Assembly: GCF_046250175.1 (NCBI RefSeq)
Contig: NZ_CP176468.1
Source: Psychromonas sp030397575
GTDB lineage: Bacteria > Pseudomonadota > Gammaproteobacteria > Enterobacterales > Psychromonadaceae
DNA length: 64,000 nucleotides
Strand: one strand, 5' to 3'
The notes under the pieces are model-generated. The model did not search any database. It saw only the letters and a list, made by a program, of their open reading frames with translations, and had not been told where the DNA came from. Both the position numbers and the translations under genes were made by a program. Below, in pieces: positions 7,875-16,590 of this stretch; position 1 is the stretch's first letter, and each line of letters starts with the position of its first letter.

Positions 7875-9275
7875 TTAATAAGCATTCTTATCCGTAAAGC
7901 CTCTAATGATAGTGAGAAAGATAATCTTAAGATCAAAACTAATTGACCAATTTCGAATATATTCTAAATCAAACTCAACACGTTTTTGCATTTTAACTAA
8001 GGTGTCGGTCTCTCCGCGCCAACCATTAATCTGCGCCCAACCTGTAATGCCTGGTTTAACTTTGTGGCGTAGCATGTAGTAATCAACTAACTTACGATAT
8101 TGCTCATTATGCGCAACAGCATGCGGTCTGGGGCCCACTAGAGACATGCTACCAAACAGCACATTAATAAATTGTGGTAATTCATCGAGGGAGGTTTTAC
8201 GTAAAATAGCCCCTAACTTGGTGACGCGCGCATCCCCCTGGACTGCTTGATTAACCACTTTTCCGTTATCCATGGAGCTCATAGAGCGGAACTTCCAGAC
8301 TTTAATAGCACGACCATCTAAGCCATAACGTAATTGCTTAAATAGTATAGGCCCTGGCGAGTCTATTTTTATCAGGAGAGCTATTAACAGCATAGGCAAT
8401 GAAATGAGGAATAAAATAAGCATTGATCCTAGAATATCTTCGAGGCGTTTTAATAATCTTGAAGGACCGGTCATTGGTGACTCATAAACACTAATGGTTT
8501 GAATAGCACCGAGGTGTGATAAACGCGCATTAAGCAGATTAAAGGTGAAAAAGTCAGGAACGATAAACACATCAATCGTAGTATCGCCTAATGATCTCAA
8601 TACGCCTTCTATGCGTTTTTGAGCCGCTAATGGTAGAGCAATATAGATAACATCAATACCACCTGCTTTAGCTAATTCGACTCCTTGATTGATACCACCG
8701 ATAAGGTGCTCTTTATATTTATTGGGTGAACGTGGATCGGCTCTATCATCATAAAATCCAGCTAAAATATAGCCTGTTTCAGGCTTGTTAATAAACTGTT
8801 CCGCCAATAACTCGCCCGATCGTGTTAATCCAAAAACCGCGACTTTGCGAGTATAAAACCCGGCTTTGCGACGTTTATAGATAAAGAGATAGAGCAATAA
8901 TCTCCAGCCACCTAATGCAATGCAATTAAATAGGATCCATAAGCCGACAATAAGCCGGGAGATATCTAAGCTAGTTTTACTAAAGAACAAAAAGACAACA
9001 ACACAAAATACACCAGCAAACCAACATATAAAGGTCGAACTGGAAAGGCGAGAAAATTCACCGAGACGCCAACAACGGTATAATTGATAACTTTCAGCGG
9101 CGAAAAAGAAACCTATTGAAGCAATCAAGCCAACCACTAAATAAGTGTTAGTAAACGCCTCTTCTCTTATAGATAAGATTAAAAACAAACTTAATTGGAT
9201 AGTTAAAAAATCAATGACTCGGTATAAGGCCGAGTAAACATTTTCACTGTCTTTTACATGCTGTTGTCCTGACAT
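7875..9275 (-). CDS. wcaJ: Undecaprenyl-phosphate sugar phosphotransferase, WcaJ type
   Basis: A 466-residue polytopic enzyme that transfers a hexose-1-phosphate (typically glucose) from a UDP-sugar to undecaprenyl phosphate, the first step of a surface polysaccharide repeat. Four or five N-terminal membrane segments (about 15-135) are followed by a nucleotide-binding-like middle domain (about 140-245). The C-terminal bacterial sugar-transferase domain (about 268-466) shows KFRSM, the KTSLDELPQ segment and SLVGPRPH, with the membrane re-entrant helix before it. It follows wecB-wecC on the same strand. Substrate specificity cannot be read from sequence alone; the best family match is WcaJ/CpsE rather than WbaP. 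Confidence 0.87.
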   Translation of the reverse strand: MSGQQHVKDSENVYSALYRVIDFLTIQLSLFLILSIREEAFTNTYLVVGLIASIGFFFAAESYQLYRCWRLGEFSRLSSSTFICWFAGVFCVVVFLFFSKTSLDISRLIVGLWILFNCIALGGWRLLLYLFIYKRRKAGFYTRKVAVFGLTRSGELLAEQFINKPETGYILAGFYDDRADPRSPNKYKEHLIGGINQGVELAKAGGIDVIYIALPLAAQKRIEGVLRSLGDTTIDVFIVPDFFTFNLLNARLSHLGAIQTISVYESPMTGPSRLLKRLEDILGSMLILFLISLPMLLIALLIKIDSPGPILFKQLRYGLDGRAIKVWKFRSMSSMDNGKVVNQAVQGDARVTKLGAILRKTSLDELPQFINVLFGSMSLVGPRPHAVAHNEQYRKLVDYYMLRHKVKPGITGWAQINGWRGETDTLVKMQKRVEFDLEYIRNWSISFDLKIIFLTIIRGFTDKNAY

Positions 9276-9320
9276 TTACTTCCCTTTAAATACTTTACAG
9301 GGAAGTAATAGCCTATAAAG

Positions 9321-10571
9321 CTAAATAATACCCCGAGTATCAATGACGACTTTTGTTGCAAATTTAGTACGATCCGTCGCTTTAAATTGTTTATGGTCAA
9401 CTAGCACCACAATTACATTGGCTTTGTCTAATGCCTCTTCAAGTGAAGTTAATTGTAGCCCTGATTTTGATAGTGACTCAGGTAGTTTTTTAATATTAGG
9501 CTCAACAGCAATAATATCAGCGAACCCTTTTGCTACGAGATCTTCAACAATATTTAAAGCAGGGCTTTCACGTAAATCATCAATATCCGCCTTAAACGCT
9601 AAGCCTAAACAAGCAATAACCGGACGTTTAAACTCATCTGCTGCACGTAATATTTGTTCAACAACATAATGTGGCTTGTCATCATTGATTAAACGCGCTT
9701 GCTTAATTATTTTGGCCTCTTCAGGGCAACTATCTACAATAAACCATGGGTCAACGGCAATACAGTGTCCACCGACACCAGGCCCTGGGTTTAATATGTT
9801 CACTCGAGGATGGCGATTCGCTAACCTGATTAACTCCCAAACATTGATTTTCAATTTATCACAAATTACTGATAATTCATTGGCAAAAGCAATGTTGACA
9901 TCACGAAATGAGTTTTCTGTTAATTTAGCCATTTCCGCCGTACGCGCATTAGTGACGATACATTCACCACGTACGAATTTCTGATAAAGCTGAGTCGCTA
10001 ATTGACTACAAGCACTGGACATACCACCTATCACTCGGTCATTAGAGACTAACTCTTGCAAGACATGCCCGGGTAACACGCGTTCAGGACAATGCGCAAT
10101 TTTGATATCAGCTAGGTCACCTTTATCCTGTGGGAAAGACAAGTCTGGACGAGCTAATTTTAACCATCCCGCTAATTTTTCAGTGGTGCCTACAGGGGAT
10201 GTTGATTCTAAAATGACGAGATTACCTTTGGTTAATACTGGGGCAATCATTTTTGCAGCAGACTCAATATAAGATAAGTCAGGAGAGTGTATTGCGTCTG
10301 CAGTTTGTTTAAAAGGAGTTGGTACTGCCACCATAAATACATCTGCCGGTTCAGCTTGCGTTGTTGCACGCAATTTACCCGTGGTCACAACACTGCGAAC
10401 AACGATATCTAAATCGGGTTCAACAATATGGATTTTCCCTGCATTAATTGTTTCTACTGCTTCTTTAATAACATCAACACCGATTACATCAATACCACGT
10501 GAAGCAATCACTGCAGCGGTAGGTAATCCAATGTATCCTAAGCCAATAACTGAAACCGTTTGAAATGGCAT
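9321..10571 (-). CDS. wecC: UDP-N-acetyl-D-mannosamine dehydrogenase WecC
   Basis: A 416-residue enzyme of the UDP-glucose/GDP-mannose dehydrogenase family that oxidises UDP-ManNAc to UDP-ManNAcA with NAD. It shows the N-terminal dinucleotide motif VIGLGYIGLP, the central AEMAKLTENSFRDVNIAF helix and the catalytic cysteine in GPGVGGHCIAVDP (Cys270). The ATG at 10571 is chosen over a TTG two codons earlier because AAAGGA lies six bases before it; it then begins two bases after the wecB stop. It works directly after WecB. Confidence 0.94.
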   Translation of the reverse strand: MPFQTVSVIGLGYIGLPTAAVIASRGIDVIGVDVIKEAVETINAGKIHIVEPDLDIVVRSVVTTGKLRATTQAEPADVFMVAVPTPFKQTADAIHSPDLSYIESAAKMIAPVLTKGNLVILESTSPVGTTEKLAGWLKLARPDLSFPQDKGDLADIKIAHCPERVLPGHVLQELVSNDRVIGGMSSACSQLATQLYQKFVRGECIVTNARTAEMAKLTENSFRDVNIAFANELSVICDKLKINVWELIRLANRHPRVNILNPGPGVGGHCIAVDPWFIVDSCPEEAKIIKQARLINDDKPHYVVEQILRAADEFKRPVIACLGLAFKADIDDLRESPALNIVEDLVAKGFADIIAVEPNIKKLPESLSKSGLQLTSLEEALDKANVIVVLVDHKQFKATDRTKFATKVVIDTRGII

Positions 10572-10573
10572 AA

Positions 10574-11695
10574 TCAATCCTTTAATAATTCATTTACTAT
10601 TCGAGCGCTGGCTAAACCATCTCCGTAAGGGTTATGGGCTTTGGCCATAGTTTGATAACTGTTAACTTCTGTTAATAGTGCAAGTGTCTGTTCTGTGATG
10701 CATTGTACATCAGTCCCAACCAATTTAACTGTGCCAGCTACAATGGCTTCAGGTCTTTCCGTAGTGTCACGCATGACTAATACAGGCTTTCCTAATGAAG
10801 GGGCTTCTTCTTGAATTCCGCCTGAATCAGTAATGATCAAATAGCAACGATTCATTAAATATACGAAAGGTAAATAATCTTGAGGTTCAATTAAGTAAAT
10901 ATTATCAAACTGACTCAATAAACGATTAACCGGCTCTCGAACATTAGGATTAAGGTGCATTGGATAGACAATTTGTATATCCGGTTGGGCTTGGGCAATA
11001 TTTGATAACGCTTCACAAATGCGTTCAAATCCACCTCCAAAACTTTCACGTCTATGACCTGTTACTAAAACCATTTTTCTATTGGCATCTAAAAAGGGAA
11101 ACTGAACGTCTAAACTGCGTTGCAAAGCCCTATCTGATTCTAACTTATCTTTCACCCATAACAGTGCGTCAATCACTGTATTTCCTGTCACACTAATGTG
11201 CGCTTCATCAACCTGTTCCTTCAATAGGTTCTGTTTAGATAACTCCGTAGGAGCGAAATGATATCGTGTTAACACACCAGTTAATCGACGATTCGCCTCT
11301 TCTGGCCATGGTGAAGAAAGGTCGCCAGTTCTCAAACCTGCTTCTATATGCCCTATGTTGACCTGTTTATAAAAAGCCGCTAATGAAGCAGAAAAAGAGG
11401 TAGTAGTATCGCCGTGTACCAACACCACATCAGGTTGAAAATCATCCAAGACCTGCTTTAAACCATGTAGAATATTTTCAGTGACATCAAAAAGATCTTG
11501 CCCGGCTTTCATGATATTCAAATCATAGTCAGGTTTGATAGAAAAAAGTTGTAACACTTGATCTAACATCTCACGATGTTGTGCTGTGACGCAGACTTTA
11601 CTCTCTATGGTTGGCTCCGCCGCTAGTTTATGTACTAATGGCGCCATTTTAATCGCTTCTGGACGAGTTCCAAAAACGGTTAATACTTTTTTCAT
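10574..11695 (-). CDS. wecB: UDP-N-acetylglucosamine 2-epimerase (non-hydrolysing) WecB
   Basis: A 373-residue cytoplasmic enzyme interconverting UDP-GlcNAc and UDP-ManNAc. Family motifs are VFGTRPEAIKMAPLV at the N-terminus, VHGDTTTSF, HIEAGLRTGD, and TDSGGIQEEAPSLGKPVL in the UDP-binding C-terminal lobe. Length equals the E. coli enzyme (376) within a few residues. It is the first gene of wecB-wecC-wcaJ; the 271 bases upstream hold no gene and must contain the promoter. No JUMPstart element was seen. Confidence 0.95.
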   Translation of the reverse strand: MKKVLTVFGTRPEAIKMAPLVHKLAAEPTIESKVCVTAQHREMLDQVLQLFSIKPDYDLNIMKAGQDLFDVTENILHGLKQVLDDFQPDVVLVHGDTTTSFSASLAAFYKQVNIGHIEAGLRTGDLSSPWPEEANRRLTGVLTRYHFAPTELSKQNLLKEQVDEAHISVTGNTVIDALLWVKDKLESDRALQRSLDVQFPFLDANRKMVLVTGHRRESFGGGFERICEALSNIAQAQPDIQIVYPMHLNPNVREPVNRLLSQFDNIYLIEPQDYLPFVYLMNRCYLIITDSGGIQEEAPSLGKPVLVMRDTTERPEAIVAGTVKLVGTDVQCITEQTLALLTEVNSYQTMAKAHNPYGDGLASARIVNELLKD

Positions 11696-11966
11696 GAAAA
11701 ATCCTATAAAACGATATTGGCGGTACTAATAAAGCAAATAATTTGGGAAAAATTGATAATGCTTCCCAACCAAAAACAACTGAAAACCAATATGAGGGGA
11801 AACTTAATTTACTTTAGTAACAGAAAACTCCTTGTATTATATATAAAAAAAGTCAAATTCAAAGTAAAGACGCATGATAATTATACTAACCAGAGCAACT
11901 ACTCAGTTAAGGGTACAACAATTACCCAGACAAAAAATAGCAAATAAAAGTCAAATGAAGAAAACA

Positions 11967-12191
11967 CTAAGCATGGAGAAAAATTAACTGTTGAAATTTA
12001 TTTTCATCAGTTAGTTGTAACTCAAAGTACCCTCTTACGCCTAGTTGTGTAAAAAATGGTACAAAGCGCATCGCAGGTAACTGAATGGTTTTTCCTTGCT
12101 CACTGCGGACTTTAACCACCGTATTAGGCACTCTATATAGTTTTTCAAACTCTTGATAATTAATATTAATTCTGAAATGGTAGGACTGCAT
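11967..12191 (-). CDS. DUF2835 family small protein
   Basis: A 74-residue protein matching DUF2835: MQSYHFRININYQEF at the start, VVKVRSEQGKTIQLPAMRF in the middle, then FTQLGVRGYFEL. The start at 12191 is preferred over a longer in-frame start because it forms a TAATG junction with the cmoM stop, implying translational coupling, and because the family begins there. Function is unknown. Confidence 0.85.
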   Translation of the reverse strand: MQSYHFRININYQEFEKLYRVPNTVVKVRSEQGKTIQLPAMRFVPFFTQLGVRGYFELQLTDENKFQQLIFLHA

Positions 12192-12961
12192 TATCCTTCC
12201 CTCTTTAAGGTTAAATGCGTATACCTGCCCAATGAAGCATATGGCTCCTGATGGCAATAATTCATTTCCATCTTTAATAGTTGTTCAAAACTATTTTCAG
12301 CAACGTCAGGTGACTTCATGTAATCATGAATAACCCGAACACCTGTTTTCTGCACAGTCATCATACGGGCTTGCTTAAGCCAATTTAACACATCTCTTTC
12401 GTATAACGGATTAGTTGGTGATAAACGTACTACTTTTTTGCGAGGCATACCCAATTCTACAAAATTTAAATTACCTGAGACTAAATTAAAAAAGCGTTGG
12501 GCTTCTTTGTTATAAAACATTAATGACATTAATCCATCATCTTTAAGCCACTGTAATAAACTAGTTAAAGTCGCTTGCGGATCGGCTAGCCATTCTAAAA
12601 CAGCATGATTTAAAATCAGATCAAATTGCCCAGTAACATGCTCAGATAATGATTGAATAGGACAGTGTAATAAGGTGACATTCTGTTGATAAGGTTGACC
12701 ATCAAGTTGTGTTTTAGCAACTTTTAATAATTCACCGGAAATATCACATAATACTACTTGATGACCTAATGCCGCCATTTTTTGGCTAAAAAAGCCAAAG
12801 CCACCACCAGCATCTAAAACCCTTAGACACGGTTTATTTAAACGTTTAATACAATCTTGTAACTCCCGCCAAACCACTTCTTTACGGATCTTACCTTTGT
12901 CGCTGCCATAAATATTTTTTACAAATTTTTCTGCAATTGGGTCGAAGTTATGGTCATTCAC
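12191..12961 (-). CDS. cmoM: tRNA 5-carboxymethoxyuridine methyltransferase CmoM
   Basis: A 256-residue SAM-dependent methyltransferase (formerly SmtA) that methylates cmo5U34 to mcmo5U34 in tRNA. The characteristic start DxNFDxIAEKFxxNIYGxxKGxxR is present. The SAM loop is VLDAGGGFGFF (about 44-54) and the acidic ribose-binding strand is VVLCDIS. It is followed by a TAATG-coupled DUF2835 gene and is divergent from elyC; in E. coli smtA and ycbC (elyC) are also neighbours. Confidence 0.92.
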   Translation of the reverse strand: MNDHNFDPIAEKFVKNIYGSDKGKIRKEVVWRELQDCIKRLNKPCLRVLDAGGGFGFFSQKMAALGHQVVLCDISGELLKVAKTQLDGQPYQQNVTLLHCPIQSLSEHVTGQFDLILNHAVLEWLADPQATLTSLLQWLKDDGLMSLMFYNKEAQRFFNLVSGNLNFVELGMPRKKVVRLSPTNPLYERDVLNWLKQARMMTVQKTGVRVIHDYMKSPDVAENSFEQLLKMEMNYCHQEPYASLGRYTHLTLKREG

Positions 12962-13238
12962 TGCAATGTCTCTTTTCTCTAATTCAATAGTCCATTATAC
13001 GTGATTTTAACCAAAAATAATCTATCTTGATAAGAGCAATACTCACGGAGTCAGCAAATAATTTCAGTTCACTTCACACAATAAATAATGATATTGTAAC
13101 GCAAACATTCAACTAAATAGGTAGAAGTGAGTGAGCTAAATTGGTACATGAACCGTATCAATCTAATCACAGGTGTATTTACGCTAGGTTATTGATAAAT
13201 ATCATTTCACAACACAATAAATAACAAAAGGAATCTCG

Positions 13239-14042
13239 ATGGAATTTATAATAAAAAAATGGGTTGGTGGATTATTAATGCCTCTCCCCTTCGCTTTATT
13301 ATTACTGTTTGTCAGCCTTTTAATGTTGTTTTTTAGTGACCGTCAGGTGGTCGCAAAAATACTCACACTTTGTAGCTTTCTGATCTTACTTTCATTCAGT
13401 TTACTGCCTGCTGCATACCATTTAACTAAACCTTTAGAGCGTCAATATCCACCTTTGCTAGCAGCTGACCAATCCTTTGATTATATCTTAGTGCTAGGAT
13501 CTTCTGGCATAGATGACCCGAACTTACCCGTTACTGGACAACTTTCAGCGACTGCTTTAAGCCGTTTTAGTGAAGTGCTTCGTTTACACTATGCAAACCC
13601 TGATGCGATGATTATTGTTTCTGGATCTGGTTTTGGAGATACGAAAAGCCATGCACAACTATTAGAGCAATTGGCCACCGAGTTAAACATACCAAAACAG
13701 AAGATTATTAGATTAGATTACACTCAAGATACAGCACAAGAAGCGAAAGTAATGTCATTAATTATCGATGGTAAGAAAGCAGCGTTAGTTACTTCTGCAA
13801 CACATATGCCACGAGCAATGCAGTTATTTAAACGTTTCCATCAGTCTCCAACCCCGGCTCCGGCGATGTACCTTGCCAAAGACGATACGAATGGTTTACC
13901 TTGGTATACTTACATTCCATCAGCTTATCAGCTTTATAAATCAGAGCTCTCGATGCATGAATATTTGGGACAGTTACAGCAATGGATACTTAAGAAATTG
14001 CGCAAAGAAGAGATATTACCAGTACAAAGCAGTGTAGAATAA
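13239..14042 (+). CDS. elyC: Envelope biogenesis factor ElyC (YcbC), DUF218 domain
   Basis: A 267-residue inner-membrane protein with two N-terminal hydrophobic segments (about 10-30 and 37-58) and a DUF218 domain (about 80-245). DUF218 features include DYILVLGSSG, the AxxLSRFSEVLRLHYANP region, IIVSGSGFGDTKSHA and VTSATHMPRAMQLF. E. coli ElyC supports peptidoglycan assembly and undecaprenyl-phosphate lipid carrier use. AAAGGA precedes the ATG. Its partner in E. coli order, cmoM, lies divergently upstream. Confidence 0.88.
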   Translation: MEFIIKKWVGGLLMPLPFALLLLFVSLLMLFFSDRQVVAKILTLCSFLILLSFSLLPAAYHLTKPLERQYPPLLAADQSFDYILVLGSSGIDDPNLPVTGQLSATALSRFSEVLRLHYANPDAMIIVSGSGFGDTKSHAQLLEQLATELNIPKQKIIRLDYTQDTAQEAKVMSLIIDGKKAALVTSATHMPRAMQLFKRFHQSPTPAPAMYLAKDDTNGLPWYTYIPSAYQLYKSELSMHEYLGQLQQWILKKLRKEEILPVQSSVE

Positions 14043-14047
14043 AACAA

Positions 14048-14064
14048 GCCTAGTTTAACTAGGC
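14048..14064. terminator. Small hairpin after elyC
   Basis: GCCTAG and CTAGGC flank a 5-base loop, 6 bases after the elyC stop and before the convergent DUF1737 gene. There is no T-tract, so its role as a terminator is uncertain. Confidence 0.35.
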
Positions 14065-14089
14065 CTGCTTACTTGGGGTAGTTAGCTAT

Positions 14090-14272
14090 TTATACCAGTT
14101 GAGAAGGTCTTTTAATGACAGCTTGGCCTACGACTACATGTTGCCCATTAAATGTCATTGTTGGAGACCCATAAAGCTCATAACCTTCACTTAACGCTTT
14201 AGTAATACGTTTACAAAACTCTGAATCATCTTTACCAGTAATTAATCTATAGTTATCAATTGAATGTGGCAT
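14090..14272 (-). CDS. DUF1737 domain small protein
   Basis: A 60-residue protein consisting entirely of a DUF1737 domain: YRLITGKDDSEFCKRITKAL, then GYELYGSPTMTFNG and VVGQAVIKR. These are the conserved positions of that family, whose function is unknown. It is monocistronic, convergent with elyC. Confidence 0.85.
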   Translation of the reverse strand: MPHSIDNYRLITGKDDSEFCKRITKALSEGYELYGSPTMTFNGQHVVVGQAVIKRPSQLV

Positions 14273-14380
14273 ATTTGGATATCCTTTTAATGATTTATGG
14301 AAGTAGCTTCAGGATACGACTTTTTATATTAAATCACCTATTAATTTTTAAAAAACTTTGAATTAAAAAGCTGATTGAAT

Positions 14381-14408
14381 AAAAAAACGGCATATTTAAT
14401 GCCGTTTT
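14381..14408 (-). terminator. Rho-independent terminator of thiI
   Basis: The stem AAAACGGCAT/ATGCCGTTTT has a 5-base loop. A run of seven A on the plus strand (14381-14387) becomes the T-tract after the hairpin for minus-strand transcription, 31 bases after the thiI stop. Confidence 0.85.
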
Positions 14409-14439
14409 ATCTCATAAACTGATTTAATCTTATGACTGA

Positions 14440-15894
14440 CTAAGGTCTATATACCTTCACATTCTCATAACCCGCTTCTTTTAAGTACAAAGCTTGTAAC
14501 TGACTCATCACGCCTCGTTCACAATAAAGTAAGTAAGTTTTACTTTGATCTAACTTTTCAAACTGATTCGCGAGTTTAAAGAAAGGGATATGTTTAATTT
14601 GAACACCGTCAATCTCTAATGGTTTTTCATCTTCCTCTTCTGCAGAGCGAATATCGAGTAAGATTTCATTTTCTGCGAATGCAGAAACAGACTCAACTTC
14701 AGGCACTTGCTGTTTAGCAGCTGCAGCAATCTCTTTAATATCCAATGTCACTGCATCAGCAACTACTTGATCAATTAAATCCATATTGAAGTTTGATTCT
14801 TCTTTCTGAATTTTACTCATCACAGCTTTAACTGTTGGACGCTGTGAAATAACACCACAATATTCAGGGATCGTTTCAGATATTTCAGCAGTGCCAATGT
14901 CACGAGCACAATCGATAATCTCTTGTTTATCAGTGGCCACTAATGGGCGCAGAATTAAGGTATCCGTTACTTGGTCAATCACTGAAAGGTTACGAAGTGT
15001 TTGACTTGACACTTGCCCTAAGGCTTCACCGGTTACTAGACCTTCAATCGCTAAATTATCAGCCACTTTACTCGCGGCACGCATCATCATACGTTTTAAC
15101 ACAACGCCCATTTGACCGTTATCTACTTTTTCAAGAATTTCTGCTACAACCGGTTCAAAAGGCACAGAAACAAATTTAACACGATGTGAAGCACCAAAAC
15201 GCTCCCACAGATGATAAGCCACTTGTTTCACGCCAATTTCATGTGCAGCCCCACCAAGGTTAAAGAAACAGTAATGTACACGTGAACCACGTTTCAATAA
15301 CTTGTAACTGGATACGCCAGAATCAAAACCACCTGAAATAAGCGATAATACTGACTCTTGTGTCCCTAGAGGAAATCCACCTAAACCTTGGTGACGTTGG
15401 TCAATCATAAACAATTTATCTTCGTTTATTTCAATATTAACGGTCACCTCTGGATTTTTTAATTTAACCGAAAGCGCTTCAGTATGTTGATTTAAACCAC
15501 CACCAACATAACGTTCAACTTCATTTGAACCAAAGTCATGTGTCCCTATTCGTTTAGCACGAACACAGAATGTTTTACCTGCTAAGCTATCGCCAAAACA
15601 GTTTTTTGTTTGCTCATAAATATCATGAATATCAGTGAAAGTGGATTCAGTAACTTCTAAAAAGTGTGCAATACCTGGCGTGCTTTTCAGATAATGGATC
15701 ACCTTCGCTTTATTATCTGGATCATTGTTTTCACTACGAACAATGATTTTATCCCACTCTAGAATTACCTTAATATCTTGATCATGGCGAGTTAGTACAT
15801 TACGAATGTTTCCCTGTAGCATCTTGCTAAAGCGCTTACGCACAGGTTTACTTTTCATCATGATTTCAGGAAAAAGCTTAACGATAAATTTCAT
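14440..15894 (-). CDS. thiI: tRNA 4-thiouridine / thiazole sulfurtransferase ThiI
   Basis: A 484-residue enzyme like E. coli ThiI (482). It has an N-terminal ferredoxin-like and THUMP region (about 1-165), then the PP-loop ATP-binding motif SLISGGFDSGVSSY. The conserved EYCGVISQRP cysteine follows, then a C-terminal rhodanese domain whose persulfide cysteine lies in YLLYCERGVMS near residue 457. It adenylates U8 of tRNA and inserts sulfur, and passes sulfur to thiazole synthesis. The rhodanese domain needed for thiamine synthesis is intact. It is monocistronic with its own terminator. Confidence 0.96.
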   Translation of the reverse strand: MKFIVKLFPEIMMKSKPVRKRFSKMLQGNIRNVLTRHDQDIKVILEWDKIIVRSENNDPDNKAKVIHYLKSTPGIAHFLEVTESTFTDIHDIYEQTKNCFGDSLAGKTFCVRAKRIGTHDFGSNEVERYVGGGLNQHTEALSVKLKNPEVTVNIEINEDKLFMIDQRHQGLGGFPLGTQESVLSLISGGFDSGVSSYKLLKRGSRVHYCFFNLGGAAHEIGVKQVAYHLWERFGASHRVKFVSVPFEPVVAEILEKVDNGQMGVVLKRMMMRAASKVADNLAIEGLVTGEALGQVSSQTLRNLSVIDQVTDTLILRPLVATDKQEIIDCARDIGTAEISETIPEYCGVISQRPTVKAVMSKIQKEESNFNMDLIDQVVADAVTLDIKEIAAAAKQQVPEVESVSAFAENEILLDIRSAEEEDEKPLEIDGVQIKHIPFFKLANQFEKLDQSKTYLLYCERGVMSQLQALYLKEAGYENVKVYRP

Positions 15895-15985
15895 GGGGGT
15901 ACCACTCTTGGATTCAGGACTGTGTTAATTTTAAGAAGTGCGGATTATACGCTGTGAATTGTAGTGTGCAATGTTTTACCTATGA

Positions 15986-16519
15986 CTAACTTTTTAATGT
16001 CACTAGGTTAACTTCACAACTGCCTTTATCAGTGGCAATATAGAACACATTATCAGTCATGGTAATACTAAAATCCATCGTTCTCTCTACTAATGCAGCA
16101 AAGGCTTGAATTTGCTCAAACTCAAATTGATATACCTGCGCTTTAGTTGTGTTGAACTCTTTCTCTGACTGTTTCCACCACACATTCGACTTAGTATTAA
16201 AAGTATACACTTTCACACTTTTGGCTTGATGGCAGGCTTTTCTAATTCGCTCAAATGCAGGCTCCCCTACATCAATCCAACACAAAAATTCATCACTGTA
16301 GTTTTTTGCCCAAATATCAGGGTCATCGGCTTCACTTAATCCCTTAGTAAAGCTAAGAAACTCTTGATTATTCAATACAAAAGCAAGCGTACGAGTAACC
16401 ATACGCTCAGTGGTTTCCGATGGATGTTGAGCAATCGTCAATGGGATCGTTTCATAAACATCATCATCTAAATTAGACACATTGATGTTCATTTTAATAA
16501 TAGTCGGCTTTAATGCCAT
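15986..16519 (-). CDS. yaeQ: YaeQ family protein
   Basis: A 177-residue protein of the YaeQ family, which adopts a PD-(D/E)XK nuclease-like fold but has no proven activity. Family signatures seen are MALKPTIIKMxxNVSxLDDDVYE, HPSETTERMVTRTLAF and a C-terminal segment around DFSITMTDNVFYI. It lies between thiI and leuB on the same strand; a terminator separates it from leuB. Confidence 0.92.
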   Translation of the reverse strand: MALKPTIIKMNINVSNLDDDVYETIPLTIAQHPSETTERMVTRTLAFVLNNQEFLSFTKGLSEADDPDIWAKNYSDEFLCWIDVGEPAFERIRKACHQAKSVKVYTFNTKSNVWWKQSEKEFNTTKAQVYQFEFEQIQAFAALVERTMDFSITMTDNVFYIATDKGSCEVNLVTLKS

Positions 16520-16531
16520 TTTACTTTCTCC

Positions 16532-16561
16532 AAAAAAAAACCACGTTATATAACGTGGTTT
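16532..16561 (-). terminator. Rho-independent terminator of leuB
   Basis: A perfect 22-base palindrome at 16539-16560 (arms AACCACGTTAT/ATAACGTGGTT) is followed on the minus strand by a long T-tract (plus-strand A run 16532-16540). It sits 30 bases after the leuB stop and just before yaeQ. Confidence 0.9.
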
Positions 16562-16590
16562 AACATTATCTAATCATTTATTAAAAATGA

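Noticed and set aside
11717..11947. 76-codon plus-strand frame between wecB and the DUF2835 gene
   Set aside because: It starts with TTG without a ribosome binding site, is Lys/Asn-rich as expected from AT-rich noncoding DNA, and overlaps the presumed promoter of wecB.
13070..13225. Repeated CACAATAAATAA upstream of elyC
   Set aside because: Two copies of a 12-base AT-rich word in an AT-rich intergenic region are likely by chance.
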